DNA of 64,000 nucleotides from Chiua virens (taxonomy: Eukaryota > Basidiomycota > Agaricomycetes > Boletales > Boletaceae), in NCBI GenBank assembly GCA_019787685.1, contig JAHNUO010000015.1:682001-746000 (forward strand), in the 5' to 3' direction. The translations under genes were made by a program, and so were the position numbers. The notes under the pieces were generated by a model. That model ran no database searches. It saw only the letters and a program-made list of their open reading frames with translations, and had not been told where the DNA came from. Positions 21,872-33,221 of this stretch are shown here, piece by piece (position 1 is the first letter of the stretch; each line of letters starts with the position of its first letter).

Positions 21872-24800
21872 ATGCAAATCCCTGTTAGACTGAACGTAAC
21901 GGCTACTTCTCAAGACGTCGACACCCACGCCCTTATTGACTCTGGGGCCGGGATCAACTGCATCGACTGGAATTTCGTCCAGAAACACAAGTTCCCGAAG
22001 GAGCGCCTTCCAAAACCAATCCCGGTTAGGAACGTGGACTCCACCATGAACAAGAACGGTGACATCAAATTCACCACCACCCTCCGGATCGCTCTTGGCG
22101 GAGTGCTCCAGCGCATTAAGTTCCACGTCATCCACTGTGGTTCTGAAAACGTCATCCTTGGTCTCCCTTGGCTTAAGGCAACCAACCCGATCATCGATTG
22201 GGTAGCAAAAACCATCACCGTCTCTGCCCCGGAACCAGACCTACCCCCCATCACCACCGACGAACCCAAACACTCCGCCAGACTCGCTCACCCACCGCCA
22301 ATCCGTCCCGTTCGCCACCTCGATGTCGATCCCATTTGGGACGGCAAACTCTACGACTACCTCGGCACTGAAACTGGGCATCGTTTCACGACCCAATCCG
22401 TGCAACACTCGGTCAATCGCGTCATGCGCGCAGGACAACGCTTCGTTCGGACCACTCAACCCGAGAAGCTCACCAATGCTACCACCCTCGCGGCCGCAGC
22501 GAAGAAACCCCAAGTCACCCTCCCTTCGGAATACTCGGAATTTGAATCCGTATTCGCGAAGGAACCCTTCAATCAGATGCCTCCCTCGAGGTCCTGTGAC
22601 CACGAAATCCATCTGAAAGACACCTTTGTACCCAAGGTCGGAAAGGTCTACCCCTTGTCCCCAGACGAGCGCAAGGCCACCGACGACTTCATCGACGAAC
22701 ACCTTGCCAATGGCAAGATCCGTCCTTCGAACTCTCCACAAGCTTCCCCATTCTTCTTCGTCAAAAAGAAGGATGGCAAACTCCGTCCTTGCCAAGATTA
22801 TCGCTACGTTAACGAACACACTGTTCGTGACGCCTACCCCCTTCCCCTTATCTCCGACCTCGTCGACAAGCTAAAGGATGCCAAACTGTTCACCAAGTTC
22901 GACGTCCGATGGGGTTACAACAATGTCCGCATCAAGGACGGACACCAATGGAAAGCCGCCTTCATCACTCATCGTGGCCTCTTCGAACCCACGGTCATGT
23001 TCTTCGGACTGACCAATTCCCCCGCGACATTCCAGTGTTTCATGAACGACTCTTTCCGCAATATGATCGCCGAGGGATGGCTCGTCATTTACATGGATGA
23101 CCTCCTCATCTTCTCCGAGGACGAGGCAACTCACACTGAGCGCACCAAACGCGTTCTCGCCTGCATGAAGGAACTAGACCTTCACTTGAAACTAGAGAAA
23201 TGCCACTTCGCCACCACCGAAGTAGAATACCTTGGAATGATCGCCCGACCAGGCGAACTAGCCATGGACCCCGTCAAGGTCGCCGGTATTGCCGACTGGC
23301 CGACCCCTACCAAGCTCAAGGATGTTCGATCGTTCATGGGCTTCGCCAACTTCTACCGTCGGTTTATTCCCGACTACTCGACCATCGCTCGCCCCCTCGT
23401 CGATCTCACCAAGAAAGACGCTCCTTGGACTTGGGGATCTGCCCAGGTCAATGCCTTCGAATGCCTCAAAAAGGCTTTTACCACGGATCCGGTACTCCGG
23501 TTTCCTGACACCACTCGATCCTTCGCTATCGCCACGGACGCATCCAAGTATGCAACCGGGGGCGTACTCCTCCAGACCGATACAAACGGAGACTGGAAAC
23601 CGTGTTCCTACCTTTCTCAGTCGTTCAACGCTGCAGAAAGGAACTACGACATCTACGACCGAGAACTCCTTGCAGTCATCCGGTCCCTCAAAGCCTGGCG
23701 CCACCACCTCCGAGGAAGCGCACACCCTGTCACAGTCTTCTCCGACCACAAGAACCTGACGTACTTCCGTCAGCCACAAAACCTCAACCGCCGACAAGCT
23801 CGTTGGCTACTCGACCTCGCTGACTTCGACCTCACCTTCTCTCACGTCCCCGGCAAACTCCTCGACGGTCCGGATGCACTCTCGCGCCGACCGGACCATA
23901 TCACCTCCGACTCCGACAACGAAAACGTTACGCTCCTTCCGGACGACGTGTTCGTAAACCTGGTGACCCTGGACTTGCAATCTCTGATTGCCAAGTCTTC
24001 CGCCGACGACCCGCTGGTTTTGGAGACTCTCAATGCCCTCGACGGCGGTCTACCGTCTTCATTCCGTGCCCGCCTCTCAGACTGGAAATATGACGCCGGC
24101 GTCCTGACTTACCAGGGCCGCGTCTATGTTCCTCCTAACCTCGAACTCCGGCAACAGATTGTTGCCCGACACCACGACTCTCACGCCGCGGGACATCCCG
24201 GCTACTTGAAAACTCGCCAGCTTGTCGCCGCCGAATTCTGGTGGCCGGGCCTTGCCTCCTTCGTCCGCTCCTACGTCTCCGGTTGTGCTGCTTGTCAACA
24301 GCACAAGGTTAACACCCACCCGACCACCCCTCCTTTGTCTCCGATACCCTCCGCATGCTCCCGCCCCTTCCAGAATGTGTCCGTGGATCTTATCACGGAT
24401 CTACCCACGTCAGCGGAGGGCTACGATTCTCTCATGGTCGTGGTCGACCACGGCCTTACGAAGGGGGTAATTCTTTGCCCCACGGTGAAAACCGCCGACT
24501 CCGCAGGTATCGCCTGCCTTTTTTTCCACAAAGTCTACACCCGATTCGGCCTCTACGACAAGATCATATCCGACCGAGGCCCGCAGTTTGCTTCTGCTTT
24601 CGCAAAAGAACTCTCCCAGCTCATCGGATACCACCTCTCTCTGTCAACCGCCTACCATCCCCAATCCGATGGGGAGACGGAACGAGTAAACCAAGAGGTA
24701 GAAACCTATCTCCGCATGTATTGCCAAAACAACCCGGAGAAATGGGCAGACCTACTTCCTATGGCCGAATTCGCACACAACCACCGTCCTCACTCCGTCA

Positions 24801-25660
24801 CCGGCAAATCGCCGTTCTTCTTGATGATGGGATATGAACCCCGTCCCCTACCCACGATCATCGCCGACACAAACCTCCCTGCTGTCAAGGAACGCCTTGA
24901 TGTCCTATCCGCTGCCCGCGATGAAGCCCTCGCGGCACATGAACTCGCTCGCCAAGCCATGAAGGCTCGATCCTTCCGCAAATTCAAACCGTTTGCTAAA
25001 GGAGACCCAGTATGGCTCGAAGCCCGCAACCTGAAACGGGAGCTCATCTCCCCAAAACTCGCATCTCGCCGAGAAGGACCCTTCTCCATCACGGAAGTCC
25101 TTTCTCCGCTCACCTACCGACTCCGCCTCCCTAAGACCTGGAGGATCCATCCGGTCTTCCACACTTCGCTGTTATCGCCCTATCGTGAAACAGAAACCTA
25201 CAGTCCGAACTTCCTGAAACCCCCACCTGACCTTATCGCTGGAGAAGAGGAATACGAAATTGAACGGATCTTACGCCACACGCGGAACCCACTCAACCAC
25301 AAGTTCCTGATCCGATGGAAAGGGTACTCCGCCGCCGATGACTCATGGGAACCCGAGTCTAACTTAGGAAATGCCAAGGAGACGGTCGACGCTTATAAGC
25401 GGACCCACTCGAAGGATTTCCCCTCCGTCCCACCTCGACCACCTCGTTCCCCACTTCGACCACCCCCACCAGTGTCCGTCAAGGCGATAATGACCTACCG
25501 CTCCTGCTCTACCCCCGACTTCGAAAACGAAATCATCCACTCGGTCCCCATCTTCACCCCCACTGCGTCTATCCCTCACCTGCCTCTTCCCCCGCCGGCC
25601 ACTCCCGTATCCAATGCTTCCACCCTCTCCACCGAATCCTCCCTCACAGAGTCCACCTGA
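21872..25660 (+). CDS. Gypsy B Pol (protease, RT, RNase H, integrase, chromodomain)
   Basis: The first ATG of the frame is 21,872, but the frame is open from the gag stop and is probably entered by -1 frameshifting. In order: aspartic protease ALIDSGAG (residue 23); reverse transcriptase with FFVKKKDGKLRPCQDYR, KFDVRWGYNN and the active site YMDD near residue 407; RNase H from FAIATDASK near 550; integrase zinc module HHDSHAAGHPG...CAACQQHK and catalytic core (VDLITDL, IISDRGPQF, HPQSDGETERVNQE); and a chromodomain near residues 1,128-1,180 (YEIERIL, KFLIRWKGYS, DSWEPESNL). The TGA at 25,658-25,660 lies where Gypsy A has CGA. The same frame then continues into the extension, so this stop is probably a mutation, not the natural end. 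Confidence 0.92.
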   Translation: MQIPVRLNVTATSQDVDTHALIDSGAGINCIDWNFVQKHKFPKERLPKPIPVRNVDSTMNKNGDIKFTTTLRIALGGVLQRIKFHVIHCGSENVILGLPWLKATNPIIDWVAKTITVSAPEPDLPPITTDEPKHSARLAHPPPIRPVRHLDVDPIWDGKLYDYLGTETGHRFTTQSVQHSVNRVMRAGQRFVRTTQPEKLTNATTLAAAAKKPQVTLPSEYSEFESVFAKEPFNQMPPSRSCDHEIHLKDTFVPKVGKVYPLSPDERKATDDFIDEHLANGKIRPSNSPQASPFFFVKKKDGKLRPCQDYRYVNEHTVRDAYPLPLISDLVDKLKDAKLFTKFDVRWGYNNVRIKDGHQWKAAFITHRGLFEPTVMFFGLTNSPATFQCFMNDSFRNMIAEGWLVIYMDDLLIFSEDEATHTERTKRVLACMKELDLHLKLEKCHFATTEVEYLGMIARPGELAMDPVKVAGIADWPTPTKLKDVRSFMGFANFYRRFIPDYSTIARPLVDLTKKDAPWTWGSAQVNAFECLKKAFTTDPVLRFPDTTRSFAIATDASKYATGGVLLQTDTNGDWKPCSYLSQSFNAAERNYDIYDRELLAVIRSLKAWRHHLRGSAHPVTVFSDHKNLTYFRQPQNLNRRQARWLLDLADFDLTFSHVPGKLLDGPDALSRRPDHITSDSDNENVTLLPDDVFVNLVTLDLQSLIAKSSADDPLVLETLNALDGGLPSSFRARLSDWKYDAGVLTYQGRVYVPPNLELRQQIVARHHDSHAAGHPGYLKTRQLVAAEFWWPGLASFVRSYVSGCAACQQHKVNTHPTTPPLSPIPSACSRPFQNVSVDLITDLPTSAEGYDSLMVVVDHGLTKGVILCPTVKTADSAGIACLFFHKVYTRFGLYDKIISDRGPQFASAFAKELSQLIGYHLSLSTAYHPQSDGETERVNQEVETYLRMYCQNNPEKWADLLPMAEFAHNHRPHSVTGKSPFFLMMGYEPRPLPTIIADTNLPAVKERLDVLSAARDEALAAHELARQAMKARSFRKFKPFAKGDPVWLEARNLKRELISPKLASRREGPFSITEVLSPLTYRLRLPKTWRIHPVFHTSLLSPYRETETYSPNFLKPPPDLIAGEEEYEIERILRHTRNPLNHKFLIRWKGYSAADDSWEPESNLGNAKETVDAYKRTHSKDFPSVPPRPPRSPLRPPPPVSVKAIMTYRSCSTPDFENEIIHSVPIFTPTASIPHLPLPPPATPVSNASTLSTESSLTEST

Positions 25661-26701
25661 CCCCCTTCTCCTGCTATTTCAGCAGTTGCCTCCGCAGGAT
25701 GGGGAGCTCCTTCTCAATGGCCTGTTTCTTCTGAGCACCCTAGTCGCGTTCATTCTCCTCTCCAGGCAGTAGACCTGCCTTACCATTCCCACACCATCCG
25801 CTCTTCTTCCTCGACCCCCGAGTACTTTCGCCGCATGCGTGAACTCATCCTTGACCCAGCGATGGCATTCCCCATCGAACATCATCTAGACTTGAACTCG
25901 CCACTCAACGCCCTATACCTGGCGTACTTGCAGTGCGAACGCCTTACCTTCGTCCAGTCCGACCTCCTCGGTCGGGATCGTCACTCCCACCTCCTCTCGG
26001 CGGTAACCGGCCAAATCCACGACCGGATCTGCGCCTACATCGAGCATACCCTCCACCAAATGCAGATGGGCGAATTCTTGGAGGACCTTCACCGCTACCA
26101 AGCGGACCTCGCCCGCCATATGGCTCCTTCCCCTCGAACCCCGTCTACCCCATCCGCATCCTCTGCTCCCTTCACAGAAGAGGAGATGCTCGCTTGCAAC
26201 CGAGCCGAAGCCGAACTAATGTTTCGGACCGGTCAGGTATCCCTCCCCGACGATCACCCCCGATACCACGAAGCCTGCTTCGAATGTAGAAAGCTTGGCC
26301 ATGTCCAGGTTGAATGCCCCATGTACCAGTGCCCCATCTGTCTCACCTGGGCCCCTGGACACATCCAGTCCCACTGCCCTGGATGACCCCCTCGGGTACG
26401 CGCACGCATCCCCCTTGCCAACCGGCTTACTCCCGTGGCCGCCGGAAACACTTGGACCTGACGCTCGCCTCGCCCCGCTATCCCCTCCACGTCGTCTTCT
26501 TCGACAAACTCGTCTTCTTTGTCGCGCCGCAATGGCCGCTCCATACTCCCTATACCCCCACCTCAACGAGCCCGCCGCCATGCGCGACAACGTCCCGCGT
26601 CTCCTGATCGACGCTCGGTCTCCCCATGTGATGACCCCATCGACGACGAGGGTTACGCCAATATCACCGGCAGTCCTGTCCGTGATGCGTTCGATTTCTA
26701 G
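25661..26701 (+). pseudogene. Gypsy B Pol, C-terminal extension with two zinc knuckles
   Basis: It is in the same frame as Pol, broken by TGAs at 25,658-25,660, 26,384-26,386 and 26,459-26,461. It contains a helical region shared with Gypsy A (ILDPAMAFPIEHHLDL, VTGQIHDRI, HTLHQMQMGEFLEDLHRYQA), then CFECRKLGHVQVEC and CPICLTWAPGHIQSHC, a Ser/Arg-rich stretch, and the conserved tail YANITGSPVRDAFDF ending about 40 bases before the 3' LTR. The same order occurs in Gypsy A. The role is unknown; a nucleic-acid-binding function is inferred from the knuckles. Confidence 0.8.
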
Positions 26702-26743
26702 AGATGATCTTCACTTGGTGCTTTGATCGTACTCCGGGGGTAA

Positions 26744-27497
26744 TGTTACAATTTCTTTCTTTCTTTCGTCTCTTGTACTTCTTCACTACACTCGGTACCT
26801 AGGTATCCTCGTACGTTCATCCGTACGCTTTCTTTTTACGCTTGTATCTCCGCACCGGCTTTACCCGGATGCTTACGTCCTTCTATTCTCGTCATCATCC
26901 GATGGCATCGCACTTACTCATTCACTTCTCGTCATCTTCCGATGGCTTTGCATTTGTCATTTCATCTTCGTCATCGTCCGCTGCCATCGCATCGTATGAT
27001 TTCCCCTTTTGATTACTGCGCACTCCTTTTGGCCCTTTAACCCTTCCGCTCTTCTGGCCTACCTCTTTTAGTTACTTGGTCCGTGCGCAGTCCAGTAGTA
27101 TAAATACCCTGCAGTGATACTCCTGTACCCTAGTCTTGATCTCCGCAATACTAGCTGAGTATCTCTGCTCCACTCGCCCAGCACCTGTGACCACTCGACC
27201 GGACCACTCCAAGTCCGTGACCACTCGACTGGACTACTCTTAGTCCTTTATCCACTCGGGCTCATCGCAGCCAACCCTCGACCCTTGACCGTCCCTCGGG
27301 TATAGATTCTCAACAGGACAACTCTCAGCAACGCCTGAGTTTTCACTCGTCTCTCTGGTAGCATTCAGCTGATCAGAAACCCTCGTTCGACTCTTCAGCG
27401 CACCACGTATCAAGTGGTGGTTGTTTGAGTTATCGCAGCCACTTGGTACTTGGCGCTTTTGCGGCTACGCTAGGTCCTACCCGGAACTACCGTAACA
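26744..27497 (+). repeat. Gypsy B 3' LTR
   Basis: 754 bases, matching 19,748-20,501 except five CpG transitions. It is followed by the GCGAA target duplicate. Confidence 0.92.
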
Positions 27498-30400
27498 GCG
27501 AAGGAGCGGAGGAAGCGAGTGGTCGGTCGAGACGGAGGGAGAGTTCCGCTTGGTAGCGGTGGAGGTCGGAGAGGAATTCACCCATTTGCATTTGGAATAG
27601 GGTGTGTTCGAGGAACGTGCGGATTTTGTCGTGGATCTGGCCGGTGATGGCCGATAGGAGGTGGGTGTTGGCCATAGGTCCATAGAGGTCGGCCTGGACA
27701 AGGGCGAGTCGTTCGTTCTGCAAGTACGCCGAATAGAGGGCGTGAAGGGGGGAGTCGAGGTCGAGATGGTGCTCGATGGGGAACACCATGCTTGGGTCGA
27801 GGATGAGGTTGCGCATGCGGGTGAAGTAGTCGGGGGTGGGCGTAGAGGCCCGGATAGTATGTGAATGAAATGGCAGGTCTACCGAGACGAGAGGAGGACG
27901 AACACGGTGAATAGAATGAGAAGGGCGAGGGCGTACGCTTGCTGTTCCCCATCCTGCGGAAGCGACCGCAGAATCAGCTGGAGAAACGGGTCGGGTGGAC
28001 TCCGTGAGGGAGGATTCGGAGGAGAGGGAGGGAGCATCTGAGGAGGGGCACGACGGTGGGGGAACAGGAAGCGGCAAGGCGATGTGGGGAATGTCGACGG
28101 TGGGGGTGAAGACTGGTACCGGGGCGGTATCGGATTCGAAGTCGGGGGTAGAGCAGGAGCGGTAGGCCATAACAGTTCTGATACGGACTGGCAGGGGTCG
28201 GAGTGGGGAGCGCGGCGGTCGAGGTGGTGGAAGGTTCGAGAGGCGCGAGACTGAGGGGAAATCCTTGGGGTGGAGACGCTTATAAGCGTCGACGGTTTCC
28301 TTGGCATTTCCTAGGTTGGTCTCGGGCTCCCAGGAATCGTCGGAGGCGGAGTAGCCCTTCCAGCGGATCAGGAACTTGCGGTTATGCGGGTTCCGGGTGT
28401 GACGAAGAATCCGTTCGATTTTGTATTCTTCCTCGCCAGCTATTAGGTCCGGCGGTGGTTTTGGGAAGTTGGGTCCGTAGGTTTCCGTTTCCCGATATGG
28501 GGAGAGGAGCGAGGCGTGGAAGACCGGGTGGATTTTCCAGGTCTTAGGAAGGCGGAGGTGATAGGTAAGTGGGGAAAGGACCTCCGTGATGGTAAAGGGT
28601 CCTTCGCGGCGCGATGTGAGTTTCGGAGAGATGAGTTCCCGTTTGAGATTGCGGGCTTCCAGCCAAACCTGATCGCCTTTGGAGAAGGGTTTAAACTTCC
28701 TAAAAGAGCGAGCTTTCATGGCTTGCCGGGCGAGTTCGTGGGCGGCGAGGGCTTCGTCGCGAGCAGCGGAGAGGGTTTTGAGGCGTTCCTCTACAGCGGG
28801 GAGTTTGGTTTCCGCAATGATAGCAGGGAAGGGGCGGGGTTCATAGCCCATCATGAGGAAGAAGGGTGATTTTCCAGTGACGGAGTGGGGGCGGTGGTTG
28901 TGTGCGAATTCGGCCATAGGGAGTAAGTCGGCCCATTTCTCCGGGTTGTTTTGGCAATACATGCGGAGGTATGTCTCGACTTCTTGGTTGACGCGTTCCG
29001 TCTCACCATCAGATTGGGGATGGTAGGCGGTGGAGAGGGAAAGGCGGTATCCGATGAGTCGGGAGAGTTCTTTTGCAAATGCAGAAGCAAACTGCGGACC
29101 ACGGTCGGAGATGATCTTGTCGTAGAGGCCGAATCACGTGTAGACTTTGTGAAAAAAGAGGCAGGCAATACCTGCAGAGTCGGCGGTTTTCACTGTGGGG
29201 CAAAGAATTACCCCCTTCGTAAGGCCATGGTCTACCACGACCATGAGAGCGTCGTAACCTTCTGCGGAGGTGGGGAGATCCGTGATGAGATCGACGGAGA
29301 CATTCTGGAAGGGGCGGGTGCACGCAGAGGGAATCGGGGATAGCGGAGGCGTGGTAGGATGGGTGTTGACCTTGTGCTGTTGACACGAGGCGCAACCAGA
29401 GACGTAGGAGCGGACGAAGGAGGCCAGGCCGGGCCACCAGAATTCGGCGGCCACTAGTTGGCGGGTTTTCAAGAAGCCGGGGTGACCGGCAGCATGAGAG
29501 TCGTGGTGGCGAGCGACGATTTGTTGTCGGAGTTCGCGGTTGGGAGGAACATAGATGCGGCCTTGGTAAGTCAAGACCCCGGCGTCATAGCGCCAGTCGG
29601 AGAGGCGGGAGCGGAATGACGGAGGGAGACCGCCATCCATGGCATTGAGGGTATCCAGGACTAGTGGATCTGCGGCTGAGGAGCGGGAGATCAGGTCCTG
29701 GAGATCAGTGGTGACAAGGTTGACGAAGGCGTTGTCTGGGAGGAGTGTGACATCTTCGTTATCCGAGTCCAAGGTGATGTGGTCAGGGCGGCGGGAGAGC
29801 GCGTCTGGCCCGTCGAGGAGTTTTCCTGGTACGTGGGAGAAGGTGAGGTCGAAGTCGGCAAGGTCGAGAAGCCAGCGGGCTTGGCGACGGTTGAGGTGTT
29901 GGGGTTGGCGGAAGTAGGTGAGGTTTTTGTGATCCGAAAAGACGGTCACCGGAGTGGCGCTACCGTGGAGGTAGTGGCGCCAGGCTTTGAGGGATCTAAT
30001 GACGGCGAGTAGCTCACGGTCATAGATGTCGTAGTTCCTTTCCGCAGCGTTGAAGGACTGCGAAAGGTAGGAGCAAGGTTTCCAGTCGCCATTTGAGTCG
30101 GTCTGGAGGAGGACACCACCCAATGCGAATTTAGAAGCATCGGTGGCGATAGCAAAGGGTCGAGAAGTATCCGGGAAATAAAGGACCGGATCAGAGGTGA
30201 ATGCCTTCTTCAGTCGTTCGAAGGCGGTGATCTGAGGGGAATCCCAGATCCAAGGCGCGTCTTTCTTGGTGAGATCGACGAGGGGGCGAGCGATGGTGGA
30301 GTAGTCCGGAATAAACCGGCGGTAGAAGTTGGCGAAGCCCATGAACGATCGGACGTCCCTGAGCTTGGTGGGAGTAGGCCAGTCGGCAATGCCAGCTACC

Positions 30401-31806
30401 TTGATGGGGTCCATGGCGAGCTCGCCGGGGCATGCGATCATGCCGAGGTATTCCACTTCCGTAGTGGCGAAGTGGCATTTCTCGAGCTTGAGGTGAAGGT
30501 CGAGTTCCTTCATGCGGGCGAGAACGCGTTTGGTGCGCTCCGTATGCGTAGCGTCATCTTCCGAGAAGATGAGGAGATCGTCCATGTAGATGATGAGCCA
30601 CCCTTCAGCGATCATGTCGCGGAAGGACTCGTTCATAAAGCGTTGGAACGTAGCGGGGGAGTTCGTCAGTCCGAAGAACATGACCGTGGGTTCGAAGAGG
30701 CCGCGGTGGGTGATAAACGCGGCTTTCCATTGATGTCCGTCTTTGATACGGATGTTGTTGTAGCCCCATCGGACGTCAAACTTAGTAAACAGTTTAGCGT
30801 CCTTCAGCTTATCGACGAGGTCGGAGATGAGGGGAAGGGGGTAGGCGTCGCGAACGGTATGTTCGTTAACGTAGCGGTAATCTTGGCAGGGGCGGAGTTT
30901 GCCATCCTTTTTCTTGACGAAGAAGAAGGGGGATGCCTGAGGGGAGTTTGAAGGGCGGATCTTGCCGGATGCAAGGTGTTCGTCGATAAAGTCGTTGGTG
31001 GCCTTGCGCTCGTCGGGAGACAAGGGGTAGACCTTTCCGACCTTGGGTTGGAAGGTGTCCTTTAGGTGGATCTCGTGATCACAGGACCGAGATGGGGGCA
31101 TCTGCGTAGAGGGTTCCTTCGCGAATATGGATTCGAATTCCGAGTATTCTGAAGGGAGAGTGACCTTGGCCTTGGTAGCCGCGGCTGCAAGGGCGGTAGC
31201 GTTGGTGAGCTTCTCCGGTAGGGTGGTCCGAATGAAGCGTTGACCCGCACGCACGACGCGGTTCACAGAGTGTAGCACGGATTGGGTAGTAAGACGGTGC
31301 CCAGTTTCAGTGCCGAGGTAGTCGAAGATTTTGCCGTCCCAGATGGGGTCGACATCGATGTGGCGGGTCGGGATGACCGGCGGTGGATGAGCGAGTTTGG
31401 CAGAGTGGCGAGGTTCGTCGTTGGTGATAGGAGGGAAGTCGGGTTCCGGAGCAGTAATGGAGATGGTTTTGGCGACCCAGTCAATGGTAGGGTTGGTCGC
31501 CTTAAGCCACGGGAGACCTAGGATGACGTTCTCGGAACCACAGTGGATAATGTGGAATTTTACACGTTGGAGTACTCCGCCAAGAGCAATCCGGAGGGTG
31601 GTGGTGAATTTGATGTCACCATTCTTGTTCGCGGTGGAATCCACGTTCCAAACCGGGATAGGTTTCAGGACGCGTTCCTTAGGAAACTTGTTCTTCTGGA
31701 CGAAGTGCCAGTCGATACAGTTTATCCCGGCTCCTGAGTCGATGAGAGCACGGGTGTCAACGTCTTTCGAGGTAGCGGTAGCATTTAACCTAATCGGAAT
31801 CTGCAT
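27498..31806 (-). pseudogene. Gypsy A Pol (one nonsense codon, interrupted by Gypsy B)
   Basis: It has the same domain order as Gypsy B Pol: ALIDSGAG protease, RT with YMDD (near 30,590), RNase H (FAIATDASK), integrase (HHDSHAAGHPG, VDLITDL, HPQSDGETERVNQE) and a chromodomain (KFLIRWKGYS) near 28,360. TGA at 29,134-29,136 replaces the CGA of Gypsy B inside the integrase core. The frame before and after is the same, and no other lesion was seen up to the Gypsy B insertion point at 27,498. The first ATG is 31,804-31,806. The frame is open back to the slippery site at 31,887-31,893. Confidence 0.88.
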
Positions 31807-31883
31807 AGATTGGCATGCTAACTCAGCTACAAGTACATGGGTACGAGAATGGGAAGATACCGGCGTCGAATCGGTCTTCCGCC

Positions 31884-32837
31884 TTAAAAACCCGTGATGG
31901 GTTCGGGGGCGTTGGAGTTGACTTTGTTGACGCTCATAGAGTCGTCATCATCGTCCTCTATCTCCTGCAAAGCAGGGACAGGTTCGGGTTTGGGTTCGGT
32001 CTTCCGGACCTTCTTGTTAGGTGCGGGGGCGGAACGAGTGGAGTCGGTCGTGAAGACCGGGCAAGAGGAGGTGCGGTGGCCAGGTTGGCGGCACCGGAAG
32101 CAGAGGTTCTTGTCGATGCATCGCTTTCGCTCGGCATCGGTCATCTTGTTTACGCGGACAGAGTCCACGTCCATGGCGTCGGGGTCTCGTTCCTTTTTAC
32201 GGGAGGGAGCGGGGGAGTCGTGGAAGACGACAGCGGCGGCGGGCTTCTTGTTGCGACGAGCGATCTCGTCTGCACGGTCCCACTGCGTCTTGAAATGAAT
32301 GGTCTGGGTGTACCATTTGTCGATAGTCGTGGGTACGGTGTCCATTCCCTGGATCCTGCGCATAAGCGAAGGGGGAAGGCCGGCAGCGAAGAAGTTGATC
32401 AGAACAGGGTCCGATCCGGTGAGGGTGGCGGTGGCGACTTTGTTGCGGAACGAGGAGATATAGGAGGGTACATCCTCGTTGCGGGTTACCCGAGTGGTGG
32501 AGAGCCAGGCGATAGCGTCGCCTTTAGTGTCATGGTGTTCGAAGTCCTTTCGGAACTCCGTCTGCCAGTCGGTCCAACTCCCGAAGGAGCGGAGGGGGAT
32601 AGCCTTGGCGCGGAATGTATCAGCCCAAGTTTTTGCGGGTCCTTCCGTCATGAACGAAAGGGTGAAGGCGACACGCTTGTTATCGGTGTCATAGATGGGG
32701 TCATTGACGAAGAGATATGTTGCTACGTCGTTGAGCCAGGGTACGGCGCGGTCATAGGACCCGTCAAAGGTGGAGGGTTTTCCGAGGCGAAGCTCGACTG
32801 CCTTGCTAGTCATGTTGCTAGACGAGGTGGTGGGCAT
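31884..32837 (-). CDS. Gypsy A Gag
   Basis: It is homologous to Gypsy B Gag: KAVELRLGKPSTFDG, SYISSFRNKV, FFAAGLPPSLMRRIQGMD, and a zinc knuckle CFRCRQPGHRTSSC. The first ATG is 32,835-32,837, with a second at 32,811-32,813 that matches the one used for Gypsy B. It ends TAA at 31,884-31,886, directly after G GGT TTT. A long antisense frame over this region (31,815-32,966, plus) is a shadow. Confidence 0.85.
   Translation of the reverse strand: MPTTSSSNMTSKAVELRLGKPSTFDGSYDRAVPWLNDVATYLFVNDPIYDTDNKRVAFTLSFMTEGPAKTWADTFRAKAIPLRSFGSWTDWQTEFRKDFEHHDTKGDAIAWLSTTRVTRNEDVPSYISSFRNKVATATLTGSDPVLINFFAAGLPPSLMRRIQGMDTVPTTIDKWYTQTIHFKTQWDRADEIARRNKKPAAAVVFHDSPAPSRKKERDPDAMDVDSVRVNKMTDAERKRCIDKNLCFRCRQPGHRTSSCPVFTTDSTRSAPAPNKKVRKTEPKPEPVPALQEIEDDDDDSMSVNKVNSNAPEPITGF
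31887..31893 (-). promoter_or_regulatory. -1 ribosomal frameshift heptamer (Gypsy A)
   Basis: Read on minus as GGGTTTT, in the phase G GGT TTT TAA, identical to Gypsy B. The -1 frame is open into Pol. Confidence 0.75.
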
Positions 32838-33208
32838 AGGGTTCGGGGTTGGTGCCGAAGGGAGAACCACAGAGGGGTTCGGGTTGCGGAGCGAGGAGGG
32901 TCCGGGGTTGATCCTTCGTGGGGTCGTAGGGGACGCGAAGGAGGCGAGACTCGGTATGTCGAGTGAGGTGGTAAGACGTTCAGCTAGTTGCTGGGTTTCG
33001 TCTTCAGAGTCGAAGTGTTCGACGTTGACGTCGAAGTCGTTCTCCTGGGGTTCAGAAGAAGGCGAAGTGGGTTCAGGGTTATCGTCGGATAGATCGGACG
33101 ATGGGGTGTTAGACGTCCGAAGACTCCAACGAGGGGCAAGGGTCGGACGAGTGGGGTGTCGTCCAGCAATGGTGGGCAGCTACTGCGCGGTGGCAGGCTG
33201 AGGGAGAC

Positions 33209-33219
33209 AGTCTTGATCT
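33209..33219 (-). promoter_or_regulatory. Primer binding site of Gypsy A, self-priming type
   Basis: AGATCAAGACT on minus lies two bases inside the 5' LTR. It is the exact reverse complement of 33,544-33,554 in the LTR, which sits about 32 bases after a TATAAATA box on minus. Confidence 0.7.
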
Positions 33220-33221
33220 TA

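Larger units (their letters stand above)
19748..27497 (+). mobile_element. Ty3/Gypsy chromovirus 'Gypsy B', nested in Gypsy A
   Basis: It is flanked by GCGAA duplications (19,743-19,747 and 27,498-27,502). The LTRs are 754 bases each (19,748-20,501 and 26,744-27,497), ends TGTTAC...GTAACA, with five differences that are all CpG transitions. A polypurine run (CCGGGGGTAA) ends at 26,743. Gag and Pol are in different frames joined by a -1 slippery site. The family is the same as Gypsy A (similar LTR ends, same protein layout) but the LTR sequences are clearly diverged. Pol is open to 25,657 and then has three TGA codons in the extension. Confidence 0.93.

Noticed and set aside
31815..32966. A 383-codon open frame on plus
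   Set aside because: It is antisense to Gypsy A gag, has no ATG-led family resemblance, and arises from the strong codon bias of gag on the other strand.
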